Assembly: GCF_002803845.1 (NCBI RefSeq)
Contig: NZ_CP024985.1
Span: forward strand, 2,914,001-2,978,000
Direction of reading: 5' to 3'
Source of the DNA: Streptomyces lavendulae subsp. lavendulae
GTDB lineage: Bacteria; Actinomycetota; Actinomycetes; Streptomycetales; Streptomycetaceae
Length of the DNA stretch: 64,000 nucleotides
The notes beneath the pieces are model-generated. The model saw only the letters and a list, made by a program, of their open reading frames with translations. It did no database searches and was not told where the DNA came from. Below, in pieces: positions 30,357 through 40,683 of the stretch. The translations under genes and the position numbers were made by a program. The stretch's first letter is position 1; the number at the start of each line of letters is the position of its first letter.

Positions 30357-31472
30357 ATGAGCACTGCCCCCCGCCTGACCGCGCTCGACGCGCTGCACCG
30401 CTCGCTCGGTGCGACCATGACCGACTTCGCGGGCTGGGACATGCCGCTGCGCTACGCGAGTGAGCGCGACGAGCACAACGCCGTGCGGACCAAGGCCGGC
30501 CTGTTCGACCTGTCCCACATGGGCGAGATCACCCTGACCGGCCCCGAGGCCGTCAAGGTCCTGGACTACGCACTGGTGGGCAACATCTCCACCGTCGGCG
30601 TCGGCCGCGCCCGCTACACGCACATCTGTCAGGAGGACGGCGGGATCCTGGACGACCTGATCGTCTACCGCCTGGGCGAGACCGAGTTCATGGTGGTCGC
30701 CAACGCCTCCAACGCCCAGGTCGTCCTGGACGCCCTCACCGAGCGCGCCGACGGCTTCGAGGCCGAGGTCCGCGACGACCGCGACGCCTACGCGCTGATC
30801 GCCGTGCAGGGCCCGGAGTCCCCCGGCATCCTGAAGTCGCTGACCGACGCCGACCTGGACGGCCTGAAGTACTACGCGGGCCTGCCGGGCACCGTCGCGG
30901 GCGTGCCCGCGCTCATCGCGCGTACGGGCTACACGGGCGAGGACGGCTTCGAGCTGTTCGTCTCCCCGGAGCACGCCGTGGAGCTGTGGCAGGCGCTGAC
31001 CGAGGCGGGCGAGGGCGTCGGCCTGGTGCCGGCCGGCCTGTCCTGCCGCGACACGCTGCGCCTGGAGGCGGGCATGCCGCTGTACGGGCACGAGCTGACC
31101 ACCTCCCTCACCCCCTTCGACGCGGGGCTGGGCCGGGTCGTGAAGTTCGAGAAGGAGGGGGACTTCGTCGGCCGCGCCGCGCTGGAGGCCGCCGCCGAGC
31201 GTGCCGCGACGAACCCGCCGCGCAAGCTGGTCGGCCTGATCGCCGAGGGCCGCCGCGTCCCGCGCGCCGGTTTCCCGGTCGTCGCCGACGGCCAGGTCAT
31301 CGGCGAGGTCACCTCCGGTGCCCCGTCCCCGACGCTGGGCAAGCCGATCGCGATGGCCTACGTCGACGCGGCGCACGCCGCGCCCGGCACCTCCGGCGTC
31401 GGCGTGGACATTCGCGGTACGCATGAGGCGTACGAGGTCGTGGCTCTGCCGTTCTACAAGCGGCAGAAGTAG
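30357..31472 (+). CDS. gcvT: Glycine cleavage system T protein (aminomethyltransferase)
   Basis: GcvT (371 residues) transfers the methylene group from aminomethyl-lipoyl-GcvH to tetrahydrofolate, releasing ammonia. Landmarks are [10 protein letters not shown] near residue 24, the folate-site [11 protein letters not shown], and [13 protein letters not shown] in the middle. The ATG at 30357 has GGGAG eight bases upstream. First gene of gcvT-gcvH-glyA, under the tandem glycine riboswitch. gcvP is not in this operon, which is usual in Streptomyces. Confidence 0.97.
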   Translation: MSTAPRLTALDALHRSLGATMTDFAGWDMPLRYASERDEHNAVRTKAGLFDLSHMGEITLTGPEAVKVLDYALVGNISTVGVGRARYTHICQEDGGILDDLIVYRLGETEFMVVANASNAQVVLDALTERADGFEAEVRDDRDAYALIAVQGPESPGILKSLTDADLDGLKYYAGLPGTVAGVPALIARTGYTGEDGFELFVSPEHAVELWQALTEAGEGVGLVPAGLSCRDTLRLEAGMPLYGHELTTSLTPFDAGLGRVVKFEKEGDFVGRAALEAAAERAATNPPRKLVGLIAEGRRVPRAGFPVVADGQVIGEVTSGAPSPTLGKPIAMAYVDAAHAAPGTSGVGVDIRGTHEAYEVVALPFYKRQK

Positions 31473-31584
31473 TCGCCGCAGCCGCACGGCCGACCGTACG
31501 GCCGTGTCCCGGCGCCCCGGCGCCCGTCTCGGTCCGCGAGACCACTGTTCACATCCACTCCCCCGCATCCAGGAGAATCAGGTC

Positions 31585-31968
31585 ATGAGCAACCCCCAGC
31601 AGCTGCGTTACACCAAGGAGCACGAGTGGCTGTCGGACGCCGTCGACGGCGTCGCGACGGTCGGCATCACGGAGTTCGCGGCCAACGCGCTCGGTGACGT
31701 CGTCTACGCCCAGCTCCCCGCGGTCGGCGACACCGTCACCGAGGGCGAGACCTGTGGCGAGCTGGAGTCGACCAAGTCGGTCAGCGACCTGTACTCCCCC
31801 GTCTCCGGCGAGGTCGTCGAGGCCAACCAGGACGTCGTGGACGACCCGGCGCTCGTCAACACCGCCCCGTTCGAGGGTGGCTGGCTGTTCAAGGTGCGCC
31901 TCTCGGAGGAGCCGAAGGACGTGCTCTCCGCCGACGAGTACGCCGCGCTCACCCACTCCGACAACTGA
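31585..31968 (+). CDS. gcvH: Glycine cleavage system H protein
   Basis: GcvH (127 residues), the lipoyl carrier of the glycine cleavage system. The lipoyl lysine is K64 in [14 protein letters not shown], in the hairpin of the barrel-sandwich fold. It begins [15 protein letters not shown], as expected. AGGAGA lies upstream of the ATG. The gene follows gcvT by 112 bp and precedes glyA by 17 bp. Confidence 0.98.
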   Translation: MSNPQQLRYTKEHEWLSDAVDGVATVGITEFAANALGDVVYAQLPAVGDTVTEGETCGELESTKSVSDLYSPVSGEVVEANQDVVDDPALVNTAPFEGGWLFKVRLSEEPKDVLSADEYAALTHSDN

Positions 31969-31985
31969 GACCCCAGGGGATCCTG

Positions 31986-33242
31986 ATGTCCGTTCTGAAC
32001 ACCCCCCTCCACGAGCTCGACCCGGACGTCGCCGCCGCCGTCGACGCGGAGCTCGTACGCCAGCAGTCGACCCTGGAAATGATCGCGTCGGAGAACTTCG
32101 CTCCGGTCGCCGTCATGGAGGCCCAGGGCTCGGTCCTGACCAACAAGTACGCCGAGGGCTACCCCGGCCGCCGCTACTACGGCGGCTGCGAGCACGTCGA
32201 CGTGGTCGAGCAGATCGCCATCGACCGCATCAAGGCGCTGTTCGGCGCCGAGGCCGCGAACGTGCAGCCGCACTCCGGTGCGCAGGCCAACGCCGCCGCG
32301 ATGTTCGCGCTGCTGAAGCCGGGCGACACGATCATGGGCCTGAACCTGGCCCACGGCGGTCACCTGACCCACGGCATGAAGATCAACTTCTCCGGCAAGC
32401 TCTACAACGTGGTCCCGTACCACGTCGACGAGTCGGGTCAGGTCGACATGGCCGAGGTCGAGCGCCTCGCCAAGGAGTCCAAGCCGCAGCTGATCGTCGC
32501 CGGCTGGTCCGCGTACCCGCGCCAGCTGGACTTCGCCGCCTTCCGCCGCATCGCGGACGAGGTCGGCGCGTACCTCATGGTCGACATGGCGCACTTCGCC
32601 GGCCTGGTCGCCGCGGGTCTGCACCCGAACCCGGTGCCGCACGCCCACGTCGTCACCACCACCACGCACAAGACCCTCGGCGGTCCGCGCGGCGGTGTCA
32701 TCCTGTCGACGCAGGAGCTGGCCAAGAAGATCAACTCCGCGGTCTTCCCGGGCCAGCAGGGCGGCCCGCTGGAGCACGTGATCGCGGCCAAGGCGGTCTC
32801 CTTCAAGATCGCGGCCTCGCCCGAGTTCAAGGAGCGCCAGGAGCGCACCCTGGAAGGCGCGAAGATCATCGCCGAGCGCCTGGTCCAGGCCGACGTCACC
32901 GAGGTGGGCGTCTCCGTCCTCTCGGGCGGCACCGACGTGCACCTGGTCCTGGTGGACCTGCGCAACTCGGAGCTGGACGGCCAGCAGGCCGAGGACCGCC
33001 TCCACGAGATCGGCATCACGGTCAACCGGAACGCGATCCCGAACGACCCGCGTCCCCCGATGGTCACCTCGGGCCTGCGCATCGGTACGCCGGCGCTCGC
33101 CACGCGCGGTTTCGGCGCCGAGGACTTCACCGAGGTCGCGGAGATCATCGCCGCCGCCCTGAAGCCCGACTTCGACGCCGATGACCTCAAGGCGCGCGTC
33201 TCCGCGCTCGCCGCGAAGTTCCCGCTGTACCCGTCGCTCTAA
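31986..33242 (+). CDS. glyA: Serine hydroxymethyltransferase
   Basis: GlyA (418 residues) interconverts serine and glycine with tetrahydrofolate. The PLP lysine is K229 in [14 protein letters not shown]. Other landmarks are LEMIASENF and [13 protein letters not shown]. With gcvT and gcvH it forms a glycine-to-serine route: two glycines give one serine, CO2 and ammonia. The next downstream gene, sdaA, degrades serine. A strong hairpin follows the stop, so sdaA is probably a separate unit. Confidence 0.98.
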   Translation: MSVLNTPLHELDPDVAAAVDAELVRQQSTLEMIASENFAPVAVMEAQGSVLTNKYAEGYPGRRYYGGCEHVDVVEQIAIDRIKALFGAEAANVQPHSGAQANAAAMFALLKPGDTIMGLNLAHGGHLTHGMKINFSGKLYNVVPYHVDESGQVDMAEVERLAKESKPQLIVAGWSAYPRQLDFAAFRRIADEVGAYLMVDMAHFAGLVAAGLHPNPVPHAHVVTTTTHKTLGGPRGGVILSTQELAKKINSAVFPGQQGGPLEHVIAAKAVSFKIAASPEFKERQERTLEGAKIIAERLVQADVTEVGVSVLSGGTDVHLVLVDLRNSELDGQQAEDRLHEIGITVNRNAIPNDPRPPMVTSGLRIGTPALATRGFGAEDFTEVAEIIAAALKPDFDADDLKARVSALAAKFPLYPSL

Positions 33243-33253
33243 GCAGCCGCGGT

Positions 33254-33287
33254 GGGGCCCGGCCGCGTTTCCACGGGGTCGGGCCCC
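33254..33287 (+). terminator. Terminator after glyA
   Basis: GGGGCCCGGCC, a 12-nt loop and GGTCGGGCCCC form an 11-bp stem with one G-T pair, followed by TTT. It starts 12 bp after the glyA stop and should end the glycine operon. Confidence 0.85.
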
Positions 33288-33307
33288 TTTCGTGACCGAA
33301 GTCCCTG

Positions 33308-33718
33308 GTGGATTCCGCCTATCACCTCCGAAACCACGGCACCGCCCGCCCGGCGATGGGGATGGACCCGGGCTTCTCCGTCCTGCTCCCGGTGACCGTC
33401 GGCCACGGCCGGGAGACCCTGGCCCCTTCCTGGCTGCCCGCCGCGAAGATCCTCTGCCCGCCGACCTCCGCCTTCGCCGCCCGCGCCCGCTACCGGCCGA
33501 AGTGGCCCGGCACCGGCATCGTCACCGCCCCGACCCCGCCGGCCGCCCCGATCGTCGCCCTGATGGCCGCCATGGCGCTCGTCACGTGCTTCCGGGCCGT
33601 CCGGGCGGGCGTCAGGGCCCACCGCGCGGGCCCGCCCGGCCCGGACCCGGCCCCGGACCGGGCCGAAGGGCCGGCCAGGGGCTCCAGGACACCGGAGCGC
33701 GAGCTGTCTCACGTCTGA
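33308..33718 (+). CDS. Hypothetical protein between glyA and sdaA
   Basis: An open frame of 136 codons with almost only G or C at third positions from about codon 14 on, the streptomycete coding pattern. I do not recognise the product. It has one hydrophobic segment (APIVALMAAMALVTCF, about residues 80-95) and a Pro/Arg-rich tail, so it could be a single-pass membrane protein. No good ribosome site precedes the GTG at 33308 or the ATG at 33356. It may be a decayed gene. It starts just after the glyA terminator and ends about 145 bp before sdaA. Confidence 0.4.
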   Translation: MDSAYHLRNHGTARPAMGMDPGFSVLLPVTVGHGRETLAPSWLPAAKILCPPTSAFAARARYRPKWPGTGIVTAPTPPAAPIVALMAAMALVTCFRAVRAGVRAHRAGPPGPDPAPDRAEGPARGSRTPERELSHV

Positions 33719-33862
33719 CGGACCCGTCCGGGAGCCGAACCGTTCATCTCCACGCGATACGCTCGACTGCCGGACAAAATCCCCGGATCCACCCCTCTTC
33801 TCCACCGAAGATCCACCACTCCTGCCCCCTCCCCACCCACGAGCAGACAAGGGAGTCCGCCA

Positions 33863-35245
<1,383 letters not shown>

Positions 35246-35288
35246 CCGGACCGGCGTCCCGACGGGCGTCCTGACGGGCGGGAACGGT

Positions 35289-35322
35289 GGAGGGGCCCGG
35301 TGCGAAAGCGCCGGGCCCCTCC
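35289..35322 (+). terminator. Terminator after sdaA (GAAA-capped hairpin)
   Basis: A perfect 12-bp stem (GGAGGGGCCCGG and its complement) extended by TGC/GCG pairs to a GAAA tetraloop. It begins 44 bp past the sdaA stop. The hairpin overlaps the first codons of a small open frame that continues to 35529. Confidence 0.88.
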
Positions 35323-35529
35323 GTGCAGGCACACAACGCGGCCCTCGCCGGCATCCTGGGCAGCGGGGTGGGCGGCAGCAACCTCGGCAACTCCGCCACC
35401 GCCCAGCAGGTCGCCTCGGGCTTCGGTGCGTCGAACCAGCACAACGGGGCGCAGACCAACGGCTCCGCCGCCACCGTCCTCGGGCAGTCCGGCTCCAACG
35501 CTTCGCTGGTCTGGAACCCGCTGCCGTAA
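35323..35529 (+). CDS. Small Gly/Asn/Ser-rich open frame, possible gene remnant
   Basis: A 68-codon frame (open from GTG 35287; GTG 35323 is the first start after the terminator hairpin) whose third positions are almost all G or C, as in real genes here. The product is rich in Ala, Gly, Asn, Ser and Gln, with stretches such as GSGVGGSNLGNSATAQQVAS and ending SLVWNPLP. It has no visible signal peptide and no ribosome site, and the upstream part of the frame is the sdaA terminator. It looks like the C-terminal remainder of a secreted or repetitive surface protein. Function unknown. Confidence 0.4.
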   Translation: MQAHNAALAGILGSGVGGSNLGNSATAQQVASGFGASNQHNGAQTNGSAATVLGQSGSNASLVWNPLP

Positions 35530-35563
35530 CAGCGGGGGCGCGGCCCGCCGCCGCGGGCCCGTC

Positions 35564-35592
35564 GAGCCCGCCCTCCCCCGGAGGGCGGGCTC
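35564..35592. terminator. 13-bp perfect hairpin
   Basis: GAGCCCGCCCTCC, a 3-nt loop and the exact complement, about 35 bp after the stop of the small open frame. A terminator directly behind that frame supports the idea that it is, or was, a transcribed gene. Confidence 0.75.
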
Positions 35593-35637
35593 GCGCGCGT
35601 CCCGGCTACGATCGGGCCGACCGGCGAGGAGGCAGTC

Positions 35638-35805
35638 ATGGACACGGCAGGAACAGCGTCAACTGCACCTGGTTCAGCAGGCTTTGGGTTCCGCCGCCCC
35701 TTCGCCCCACCCTCGGCGGCGGCCCCCGGAGGTCCCGGAAACGGGTCCTGCGGCCCGTCCGGCTCGGGACCTTCGGCCCCGGGGAGCGCGGCGAGCGTCG
35801 GCTAG
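35638..35805 (+). CDS. Possible small protein with strong ribosome site
   Basis: An ATG with GAGGAGG a few bases upstream opens a 55-codon frame rich in Gly, Ala, Pro and Ser (begins MDTAGTASTAPGSAG). The first 15 codons often end in A or T, unlike genes around it, so codon use does not support coding. It may be a leader peptide, a decayed gene or chance. It lies 54 bp upstream of the SsgA-like gene. Nothing else is recognised between 35593 and 35859. Confidence 0.22.
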   Translation: MDTAGTASTAPGSAGFGFRRPFAPPSAAAPGGPGNGSCGPSGSGPSAPGSAASVG

Positions 35806-35859
35806 CGTGCCCGGAGGGGGTCCGTCCACGCCACCCGCGCGAAGAGAGGCAGAGCCACC

Positions 35860-36267
35860 ATGGCCACCACCGAACACCGCGTCCTGCCGCTCCGGCTGGA
35901 GGCCGCGCCGCTGTCCGTCCCCCTGGTCGGCGCCTTCGTCTACCGCACGGACCGGCCGTACGAGCTGGCCGTCGACTTCCGCGGCGCCGGGACCCACCTC
36001 GCCCGCTGGGTGTTCTCGCGCGAGCTGCTGCTCGACGGGCAGGTCTGCGCCACCGGTGAGGGCGACATACAGGTGTGGCCGCTGCGGCGGGGCACCGAAC
36101 CGCGCGTGTTCCTCGCCTTCAGCAACGGCGCGCAGAGCTGTGTGGTCTCGGCCCGCGCCAAGGACGTGCGCGAGCTGTGCCGGCGGCTCACGGAGCTGGT
36201 CCCGCGGGGGCAGGAACGGCGCCACTACGACCTGGACGCGGAACTGAGCGCACTGCTCGCGCACTGA
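35860..36267 (+). CDS. SsgA-like sporulation/cell-division protein (SALP family)
   Basis: A 135-residue member of the actinomycete SsgA-like family, which directs septum placement and cell-wall remodelling during sporulation. Family landmarks are WVFSRELLLDGQVC, the GEGDIQVWPLRRG segment and the C-terminal HYDLDAELSALLAH. Full length (SsgB-like size). I cannot assign it to a named subgroup. It is monocistronic, and an unrelated secreted-protein gene follows on the same strand after 76 bp. Confidence 0.9.
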   Translation: MATTEHRVLPLRLEAAPLSVPLVGAFVYRTDRPYELAVDFRGAGTHLARWVFSRELLLDGQVCATGEGDIQVWPLRRGTEPRVFLAFSNGAQSCVVSARAKDVRELCRRLTELVPRGQERRHYDLDAELSALLAH

Positions 36268-36343
36268 GGGAACCGCGTGGCGCCCCACGGGTGTCCTACC
36301 CGGTGACAGCCTGTCCCCGTCTCACGAGAATCGGGGGAACGTC

Positions 36344-36871
36344 ATGCGTCACCTGAACCGCCTGCGCCACCGCCGGACCGTGGCCCTGGCCACGGGCGCC
36401 CTGCTCACCGCCGGGCTCGCGCTCGCCGCACCGGCCTCGGCCGCCGCGTCCGCCGCTCCGTCCGCGCGCACCCTGACCCCGCTCGTCGTCAACGCCCGCT
36501 GGGGCGGTCACTGCACGTACGACCGGATCGTCATCGACCTCCAGGGCTCCGTGCCCCCGGTCACCGTCACTCCCGTCCCGCAGCTGGTCTACGACGGGTC
36601 CGGCAAGCCCGTCCCGCTGGCCGGGAAGTACTTCCTGGAGATCCGCCTGCACCCCGCCGCCGGTCACGACGACGCGGGGCAGAACGTCTACCAGGGCCCC
36701 AAGCTCCAGAAGATCTCCCTCAGCAAGCTCAAGGGCCTCGCCCTGACCGGCGACTACGAGGGGTACGTGACCTTCGGCGCCGCCTTCGACACCAAGCCCG
36801 CCTTCACCACCTCGGTCCTCCACTCGCCCGAGCGGTACGTGGTGGACGTCGCGCACCCGAACACCTGCTGA
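36344..36871 (+). CDS. Secreted protein with AMIN-like domain
   Basis: A 175-residue exported protein. The signal peptide is clear: basic start (RHLNRLRHRRT), hydrophobic core and APASA cleavage region near residue 33. The mature part resembles the AMIN-like domain of actinobacterial secreted proteins (WGGHCTYDRIVIDLQG, then QNVYQGPKL, ending ERYVVDVAHPNTC). Two cysteines, one early and one at the C terminus, could form a disulfide. The exact role is unknown; AMIN domains often bind the cell wall. GGGGGAAC precedes the ATG. Confidence 0.82.
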   Translation: MRHLNRLRHRRTVALATGALLTAGLALAAPASAAASAAPSARTLTPLVVNARWGGHCTYDRIVIDLQGSVPPVTVTPVPQLVYDGSGKPVPLAGKYFLEIRLHPAAGHDDAGQNVYQGPKLQKISLSKLKGLALTGDYEGYVTFGAAFDTKPAFTTSVLHSPERYVVDVAHPNTC

Positions 36872-36902
36872 CCCCGGCGGCCCGGCCCGGGACGCCGCAC
36901 GG

Positions 36903-37625
36903 CTAGCGGTGTTCCGGGTTGGGGAAGTCGAAGCGGCAGCCCGCGTCCCACAGGGAGCGCTGGTTGCCGTGCGCCGGGATGCCGCCCGCCCGTTTGAGGA
37001 GGGCGGCCAGGTGCATGAGGTTCCAGGACATGAAGGCCGTGTTGCGGTTGGTGAAGTCGTTGTCGGGGCCGCCCGATCCGGGGTCCAGGTAGGACGGTCC
37101 GGGGCCGGCCTCGCCGATCCAGCCCGCGTCGGCCTGGGGCGGGATGGCGTAGCCCAGGTGCTGGAGGCTGTAGAGGACGTTCATGGCGCAGTGTTTGACG
37201 CCGTCCTCGTTGCCGGTGATCAGCGCGCCGCCGACCCGCCCGTAGTAGGCGTACTGGCCGCGGTCGTTGAGCAGGGAGGAGCAGGCGTAGAGCCGCTCGA
37301 CGACCTGCTTCATGACGGAGCTGTTGTCGCCGAGCCAGATCGGGCCGCAGAGCACGAGGATGTCGGCGTCCATGATCCGGCTGTAGAGAACCGGCCACTG
37401 GTCGCTCTCCCAGCCGTGTTCGGTCATGTCGGGCCAGACCCCGGTCGCGATGTCGTGGTCCACGGCGCGGATGAGCGAGGTCCGGGCGCCGGCAGCCTCC
37501 ATGACGGCCCGGCTCTTCGCGATCAGGCCCTCGGTGTTGCTGGTCTCGGGCGAGCGCTTGAGGGTGCAGTTGACGTAGACGGCGGAGAGGTCCGAGTAGT
37601 CGAAGCCCTGGGTGTCGGCAGCCAT
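36903..37625 (-). CDS. Flavodoxin-fold NAD(P)H-dependent reductase
   Basis: A 240-residue protein of the FMN-reductase/flavodoxin group. The N-terminal VYVNCTLKRSPETSNTEGLI is the phosphate loop for FMN, and LVLCGPIWLGDNSSVMKQVV is the second flavin loop. The ATG at 37625 (MAADTQGF) is preferred to one 20 codons upstream because AAGGGTGGGG precedes it. Convergent with the secreted-protein gene and divergent from the cobalamin-riboswitch operon. Substrate unknown (quinone, iron or azo reduction are all possible). Confidence 0.85.
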   Translation of the reverse strand: MAADTQGFDYSDLSAVYVNCTLKRSPETSNTEGLIAKSRAVMEAAGARTSLIRAVDHDIATGVWPDMTEHGWESDQWPVLYSRIMDADILVLCGPIWLGDNSSVMKQVVERLYACSSLLNDRGQYAYYGRVGGALITGNEDGVKHCAMNVLYSLQHLGYAIPPQADAGWIGEAGPGPSYLDPGSGGPDNDFTNRNTAFMSWNLMHLAALLKRAGGIPAHGNQRSLWDAGCRFDFPNPEHR

Positions 37626-37777
37626 GCGCCCCACCCTTCCCCGGGTCCGCGCGGGCCGCCAGCCGGTCGCGTCCGTCCGGGCCACGCCGGGTGGCGGGCG
37701 AGCGGGATCCGGCCATCCGAACGGCGGAATTGGGGTGGGTTGTTACCGGTCCGTCCTGGCGACTAGGGTCAGCTGGC

Positions 37778-37966
37778 CTTGGTGTTCGGGAAACCGGTGG
37801 GAAACCGGTGCGGCCCTCGCCACTGTGATCGGGAAGTCCTGCTCCGCCCCCGGACCACCTCCGGGGGTGCCCCGCTGCGGGGAGCCACTGGGCCCGCGCG
37901 GGAGACCGCACGGGCCCGGGAAGGCGGAGTCAGGGCATCGGTACCCGTGAGCCAGGAGACCGGCCG
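37778..37966 (+). ncRNA. Cobalamin riboswitch upstream of cbiM
   Basis: The conserved elements run in order: GGGAAACCGGTG, then GGCCCTCGCCACTGTGA, GGGAAGTC, the central GCCACTG, GGGAAGGCGG and the B12 box GAGCCAGGAGACCGGCC (about 37950-37966). It ends about 45 bp before cbiM, so it should repress cobalt uptake when adenosylcobalamin is abundant, probably through translation initiation. Boundaries are approximate. Confidence 0.93.
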
Positions 37967-38009
37967 GGGCGCGTCGTCCATCCACGAGGTGCTGGAGAGG
38001 TCTCTACTC

Positions 38010-38711
38010 ATGCACATAGCCGAGGGGTTCCTGCCCCCCTTGCACGCGGTCGCCTGGGGCGCCGCGTCCGCCCCGTTCGTCGTCCACGGAGTCCGCGCCC
38101 TCACCCGCGAGGTGAAGGCCCATCCGGAGAGCACCCTGCTGCTCGGGGCCTCGGGGGCGTTCACCTTCGTCCTGTCCGCGCTCAAGATCCCCTCGGTGAC
38201 GGGCAGTTGCTCGCACCCGACCGGGACCGGGCTCGGCGCCATCCTCTTCCGGCCGCCCATCATGGCGGTGCTCGGCACGATCACCCTGCTGTTCCAGGCC
38301 CTGCTGCTGGCGCACGGCGGGCTCACCACCCTCGGCGCCAACGTCTTCTCCATGGCCATCGCCGGGCCCTGGGCCGGCTACGCCGTCTACCGGCTGCTGC
38401 GGAAGTCCGGTGCGCCGCTGATGGTGACCGTCTTCCTGGGCGCCTTCTTCGCCGACCTCGTCACCTACTGCGTGACCTCCGTCCAGCTGGCGCTGGCCTT
38501 CCCGGACCCGGGCAGCGGCTTCCTCGGCGCGCTGGAGAAGTTCGCCGGGATCTTCGCCCTGACCCAGATCCCGCTCGCGGTGAGCGAGGGGCTGCTGACG
38601 GTGCTCGTGATGCGCCTGCTGATGCAGTCCAGCAGGTCGGACCTGGTCCGGCTCGGGGTCGCGAAGCTGACCGGCGGCGCCGGCGCACAGCAGGAGGCGA
38701 CGGCCCGATGA
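38010..38711 (+). CDS. cbiM: Cobalt ECF transporter substrate-binding membrane protein CbiM
   Basis: CbiM (233 residues), the core cobalt-binding component of the CbiMNQO importer, with about six to seven helices. The N terminus [10 protein letters not shown] is the metal site: the amino group, His2 and a later His coordinate Co2+, so the exact start at 38010 matters. The longer upstream open frame crosses the riboswitch and is not coding. GAGAGG lies upstream. First gene of cbiMNQO. Confidence 0.96.
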   Translation: MHIAEGFLPPLHAVAWGAASAPFVVHGVRALTREVKAHPESTLLLGASGAFTFVLSALKIPSVTGSCSHPTGTGLGAILFRPPIMAVLGTITLLFQALLLAHGGLTTLGANVFSMAIAGPWAGYAVYRLLRKSGAPLMVTVFLGAFFADLVTYCVTSVQLALAFPDPGSGFLGALEKFAGIFALTQIPLAVSEGLLTVLVMRLLMQSSRSDLVRLGVAKLTGGAGAQQEATAR

Positions 38712-39079
38712 CCCGCAACGCGAAGATCAACACCCTGCTGCTGTTCCTGGTGGCGGCGCTGGCCGTGCTCCCGCTCGCGCTGGGGCTCGGCGACGACAAG
38801 GAGGAGCCGTTCGCGGGCGCCGACGCGCAGGCGGAGTCGGCCATCACCGAGCTGAAGCCCGACTACAAGCCCTGGTTCTCGCCGCTGTACGAACCCCCTT
38901 CCGGGGAGGTCGAGTCGGCGCTGTTCGCCCTCCAGGCGGCGCTCGGCGCGGGCGTGCTCGCGTACTACTTCGGCGTGCGCAAGGGCCGCCGGCAGGGCCT
39001 CGCCCAGGCGGCCGCGGCGGCCGCGGGCCCCGACGGGTCCGCATCCGGGTCCGCCGCCCCGACGGCCGCGGAGTCGTAG
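38708..39079 (+). CDS. cbiN: Cobalt transport protein CbiN
   Basis: CbiN (123 residues), the auxiliary subunit that lets CbiM load cobalt. It has two transmembrane helices (about residues 8-27 and 70-88) flanking an extracytoplasmic loop with the typical [12 protein letters not shown] and [20 protein letters not shown]. The C-terminal tail is Ala-rich and somewhat long. The ATG overlaps the cbiM stop (ATGA). Confidence 0.95.
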   Translation: MTRNAKINTLLLFLVAALAVLPLALGLGDDKEEPFAGADAQAESAITELKPDYKPWFSPLYEPPSGEVESALFALQAALGAGVLAYYFGVRKGRRQGLAQAAAAAAGPDGSASGSAAPTAAES

Positions 39080-39082
39080 GCG

Positions 39083-39832
39083 GTGCTGCCGATCGACGTG
39101 GCGGCGCACGGGAGCCGCTGGCGGGGCCGCCACCCCCTGGAGAAGGCCCTGCTGGGACTCGGGCTGACCGTCACCGCCGTGTGCCTGCCGCCCTGGCCCG
39201 GCGGGCCGCTGGTGGCCGCGGCGACCCTGGCCGTGCTGCTCGGTCCGGCCGGGGTGGCGGGGCGGCAACTGTGGCGGGCCTTCCGGATGCCGCTCGGCTT
39301 CTGCGTGACCGGGGCGCTGCCGCTGCTGGTGTCGCTGGGCGGGCCCGCCGGGTTCGTCTCCCTGGCGCCGGACGGGCCCCGGCACGCCGGGGAACTGCTG
39401 CTGCGCACCTCGGCGGCCTCGCTCGGCGTGCTGCTGTTCGCGTTCACCACCCCGGTCTCGGACGTGCTGCCGCGCCTGGTGCGGGCGGGGGTGCCCGCCC
39501 CCGTGGTGGACGTGGCCCTCGTGATGTACCGGATCGGCTTCCTGCTGCTGGATTCGATGGCCCAGGTCCGCCGGGCGCAGGCGGCCCGGCTCGGGCAGAG
39601 CGGCCGGGCGGCGGTGTGGCGTTCCCTGGCCGGGCTCGCGGCGACCTCCTTCGTCCGCGCCTTCGACCGCGCGGGCCGGCTCCAGGAGGGGCTGGCCGGG
39701 CGCGGCTACGACGGCGCGCTGCGGGTGCTCGTCCCGCGGGCCGCGCTGTCCTGGCGGTTCCTCGCGGCCACCGCCGCCCTGCTGACCGCCCTGGTCGCGG
39801 GGACCCTCGTACTGAAGGAGCTGTACCTGTGA
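39083..39832 (+). CDS. cbiQ: Cobalt ECF transporter T component CbiQ
   Basis: CbiQ (249 residues), the transmembrane coupling protein between CbiM/CbiN and the ATPase CbiO. About five hydrophobic segments are present. The two Ala-Arg-Gly type coupling motifs are represented by AQAARLGQ and EGLAGRGYDG in the C-terminal half. The GTG start follows the cbiN stop by 3 bp, and the stop overlaps the cbiO start. Confidence 0.93.
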   Translation: MLPIDVAAHGSRWRGRHPLEKALLGLGLTVTAVCLPPWPGGPLVAAATLAVLLGPAGVAGRQLWRAFRMPLGFCVTGALPLLVSLGGPAGFVSLAPDGPRHAGELLLRTSAASLGVLLFAFTTPVSDVLPRLVRAGVPAPVVDVALVMYRIGFLLLDSMAQVRRAQAARLGQSGRAAVWRSLAGLAATSFVRAFDRAGRLQEGLAGRGYDGALRVLVPRAALSWRFLAATAALLTALVAGTLVLKELYL

Positions 39833-40653
39833 CCGTGGTGGTGGAGCTGGCCGGGGCGGGCTATGCCTACGAGGACGGCCCGGCCGTGCTGTCCGGGGTG
39901 GACTTCGGGATCGAGCGGGGCCGCGCGCTGGTCCTGCTGGGCCGCAACGGCAGCGGCAAGACCACGCTGATGCGGCTGCTGAGCGGGGGCCTGCGGCCCG
40001 GTACGGGCGAGCTGCGCCTGGACGGCGAACGGGTGGCGTACGACCGGGCGGGGCTGACCCGCCTGCGGACCTCGGTGCAGCTGGTGGTGCAGGACCCGGA
40101 CGACCAGCTGTTCGCGGCCTCCGTCGAACAGGACGTGTCCTTCGGCCCGATGAACCTGGGGCTGGCGGAGGCGGAGGTCCGCGCGCGGGTCGACGCCGCC
40201 CTGGCCGCCCTGGACATCACCGCGCTGCGGGACCGCCCGACCCACCTGCTCTCGTACGGGCAGCGCAAGCGGGCGGCGATCGCGGGGGCGGTGGCCATGG
40301 CCCCACGGGTGCTGATCCTGGACGAGCCGACGGCCGGGCTGGACCCGGACGGTCAGGAGCGGCTGCTGGACGTGCTGGCGGGGCTGCGGGCGGACGGCAC
40401 CACGGTGGTCATGGCCACGCACGACGTGGACCTGGCGGTCCGCTGGGCGGACGACGCGGCGGTGCTCACCCCGTCGGGCATCCGGACCGGACCGGCGCAC
40501 GGGCTGCTGTCGGATCCGGAGCTGCTGGCCTCGGCGGGCCTGCGCCAGGCCTGGTCCCCGGCGGTGACGGCCTTCCTGCGCGCCCGCGGCCTGCTGTCCG
40601 AGCACGCCCCGGGCCCGCGCACCCCGGAGGCCCTGGCCGGCTTGCGTCCCTGA
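39829..40653 (+). CDS. cbiO: Cobalt ECF transporter ATPase CbiO
   Basis: CbiO (274 residues), the ATPase of the cobalt ECF importer. Walker A LLGRNGSGKTT, Q-loop in QDPDDQLFA (typical of ECF ATPases), signature LLSYGQRKRAAIAGA and Walker B VLILDEPTAGLDP. The GTG start overlaps the cbiQ stop (GTGA) and AAGGAG precedes it. Together with the riboswitch, the four genes form a cobalt-uptake system under B12 control. Confidence 0.95.
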   Translation: MTVVVELAGAGYAYEDGPAVLSGVDFGIERGRALVLLGRNGSGKTTLMRLLSGGLRPGTGELRLDGERVAYDRAGLTRLRTSVQLVVQDPDDQLFAASVEQDVSFGPMNLGLAEAEVRARVDAALAALDITALRDRPTHLLSYGQRKRAAIAGAVAMAPRVLILDEPTAGLDPDGQERLLDVLAGLRADGTTVVMATHDVDLAVRWADDAAVLTPSGIRTGPAHGLLSDPELLASAGLRQAWSPAVTAFLRARGLLSEHAPGPRTPEALAGLRP

Positions 40654-40683
40654 CGGGCGGGCCCCCGACCGTAAACTCCCCCC

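Noticed and set aside
37779..38009. Upstream extension of cbiM across the riboswitch
   Set aside because: The open frame covers the conserved cobalamin aptamer; CbiM must begin Met-His for metal binding.
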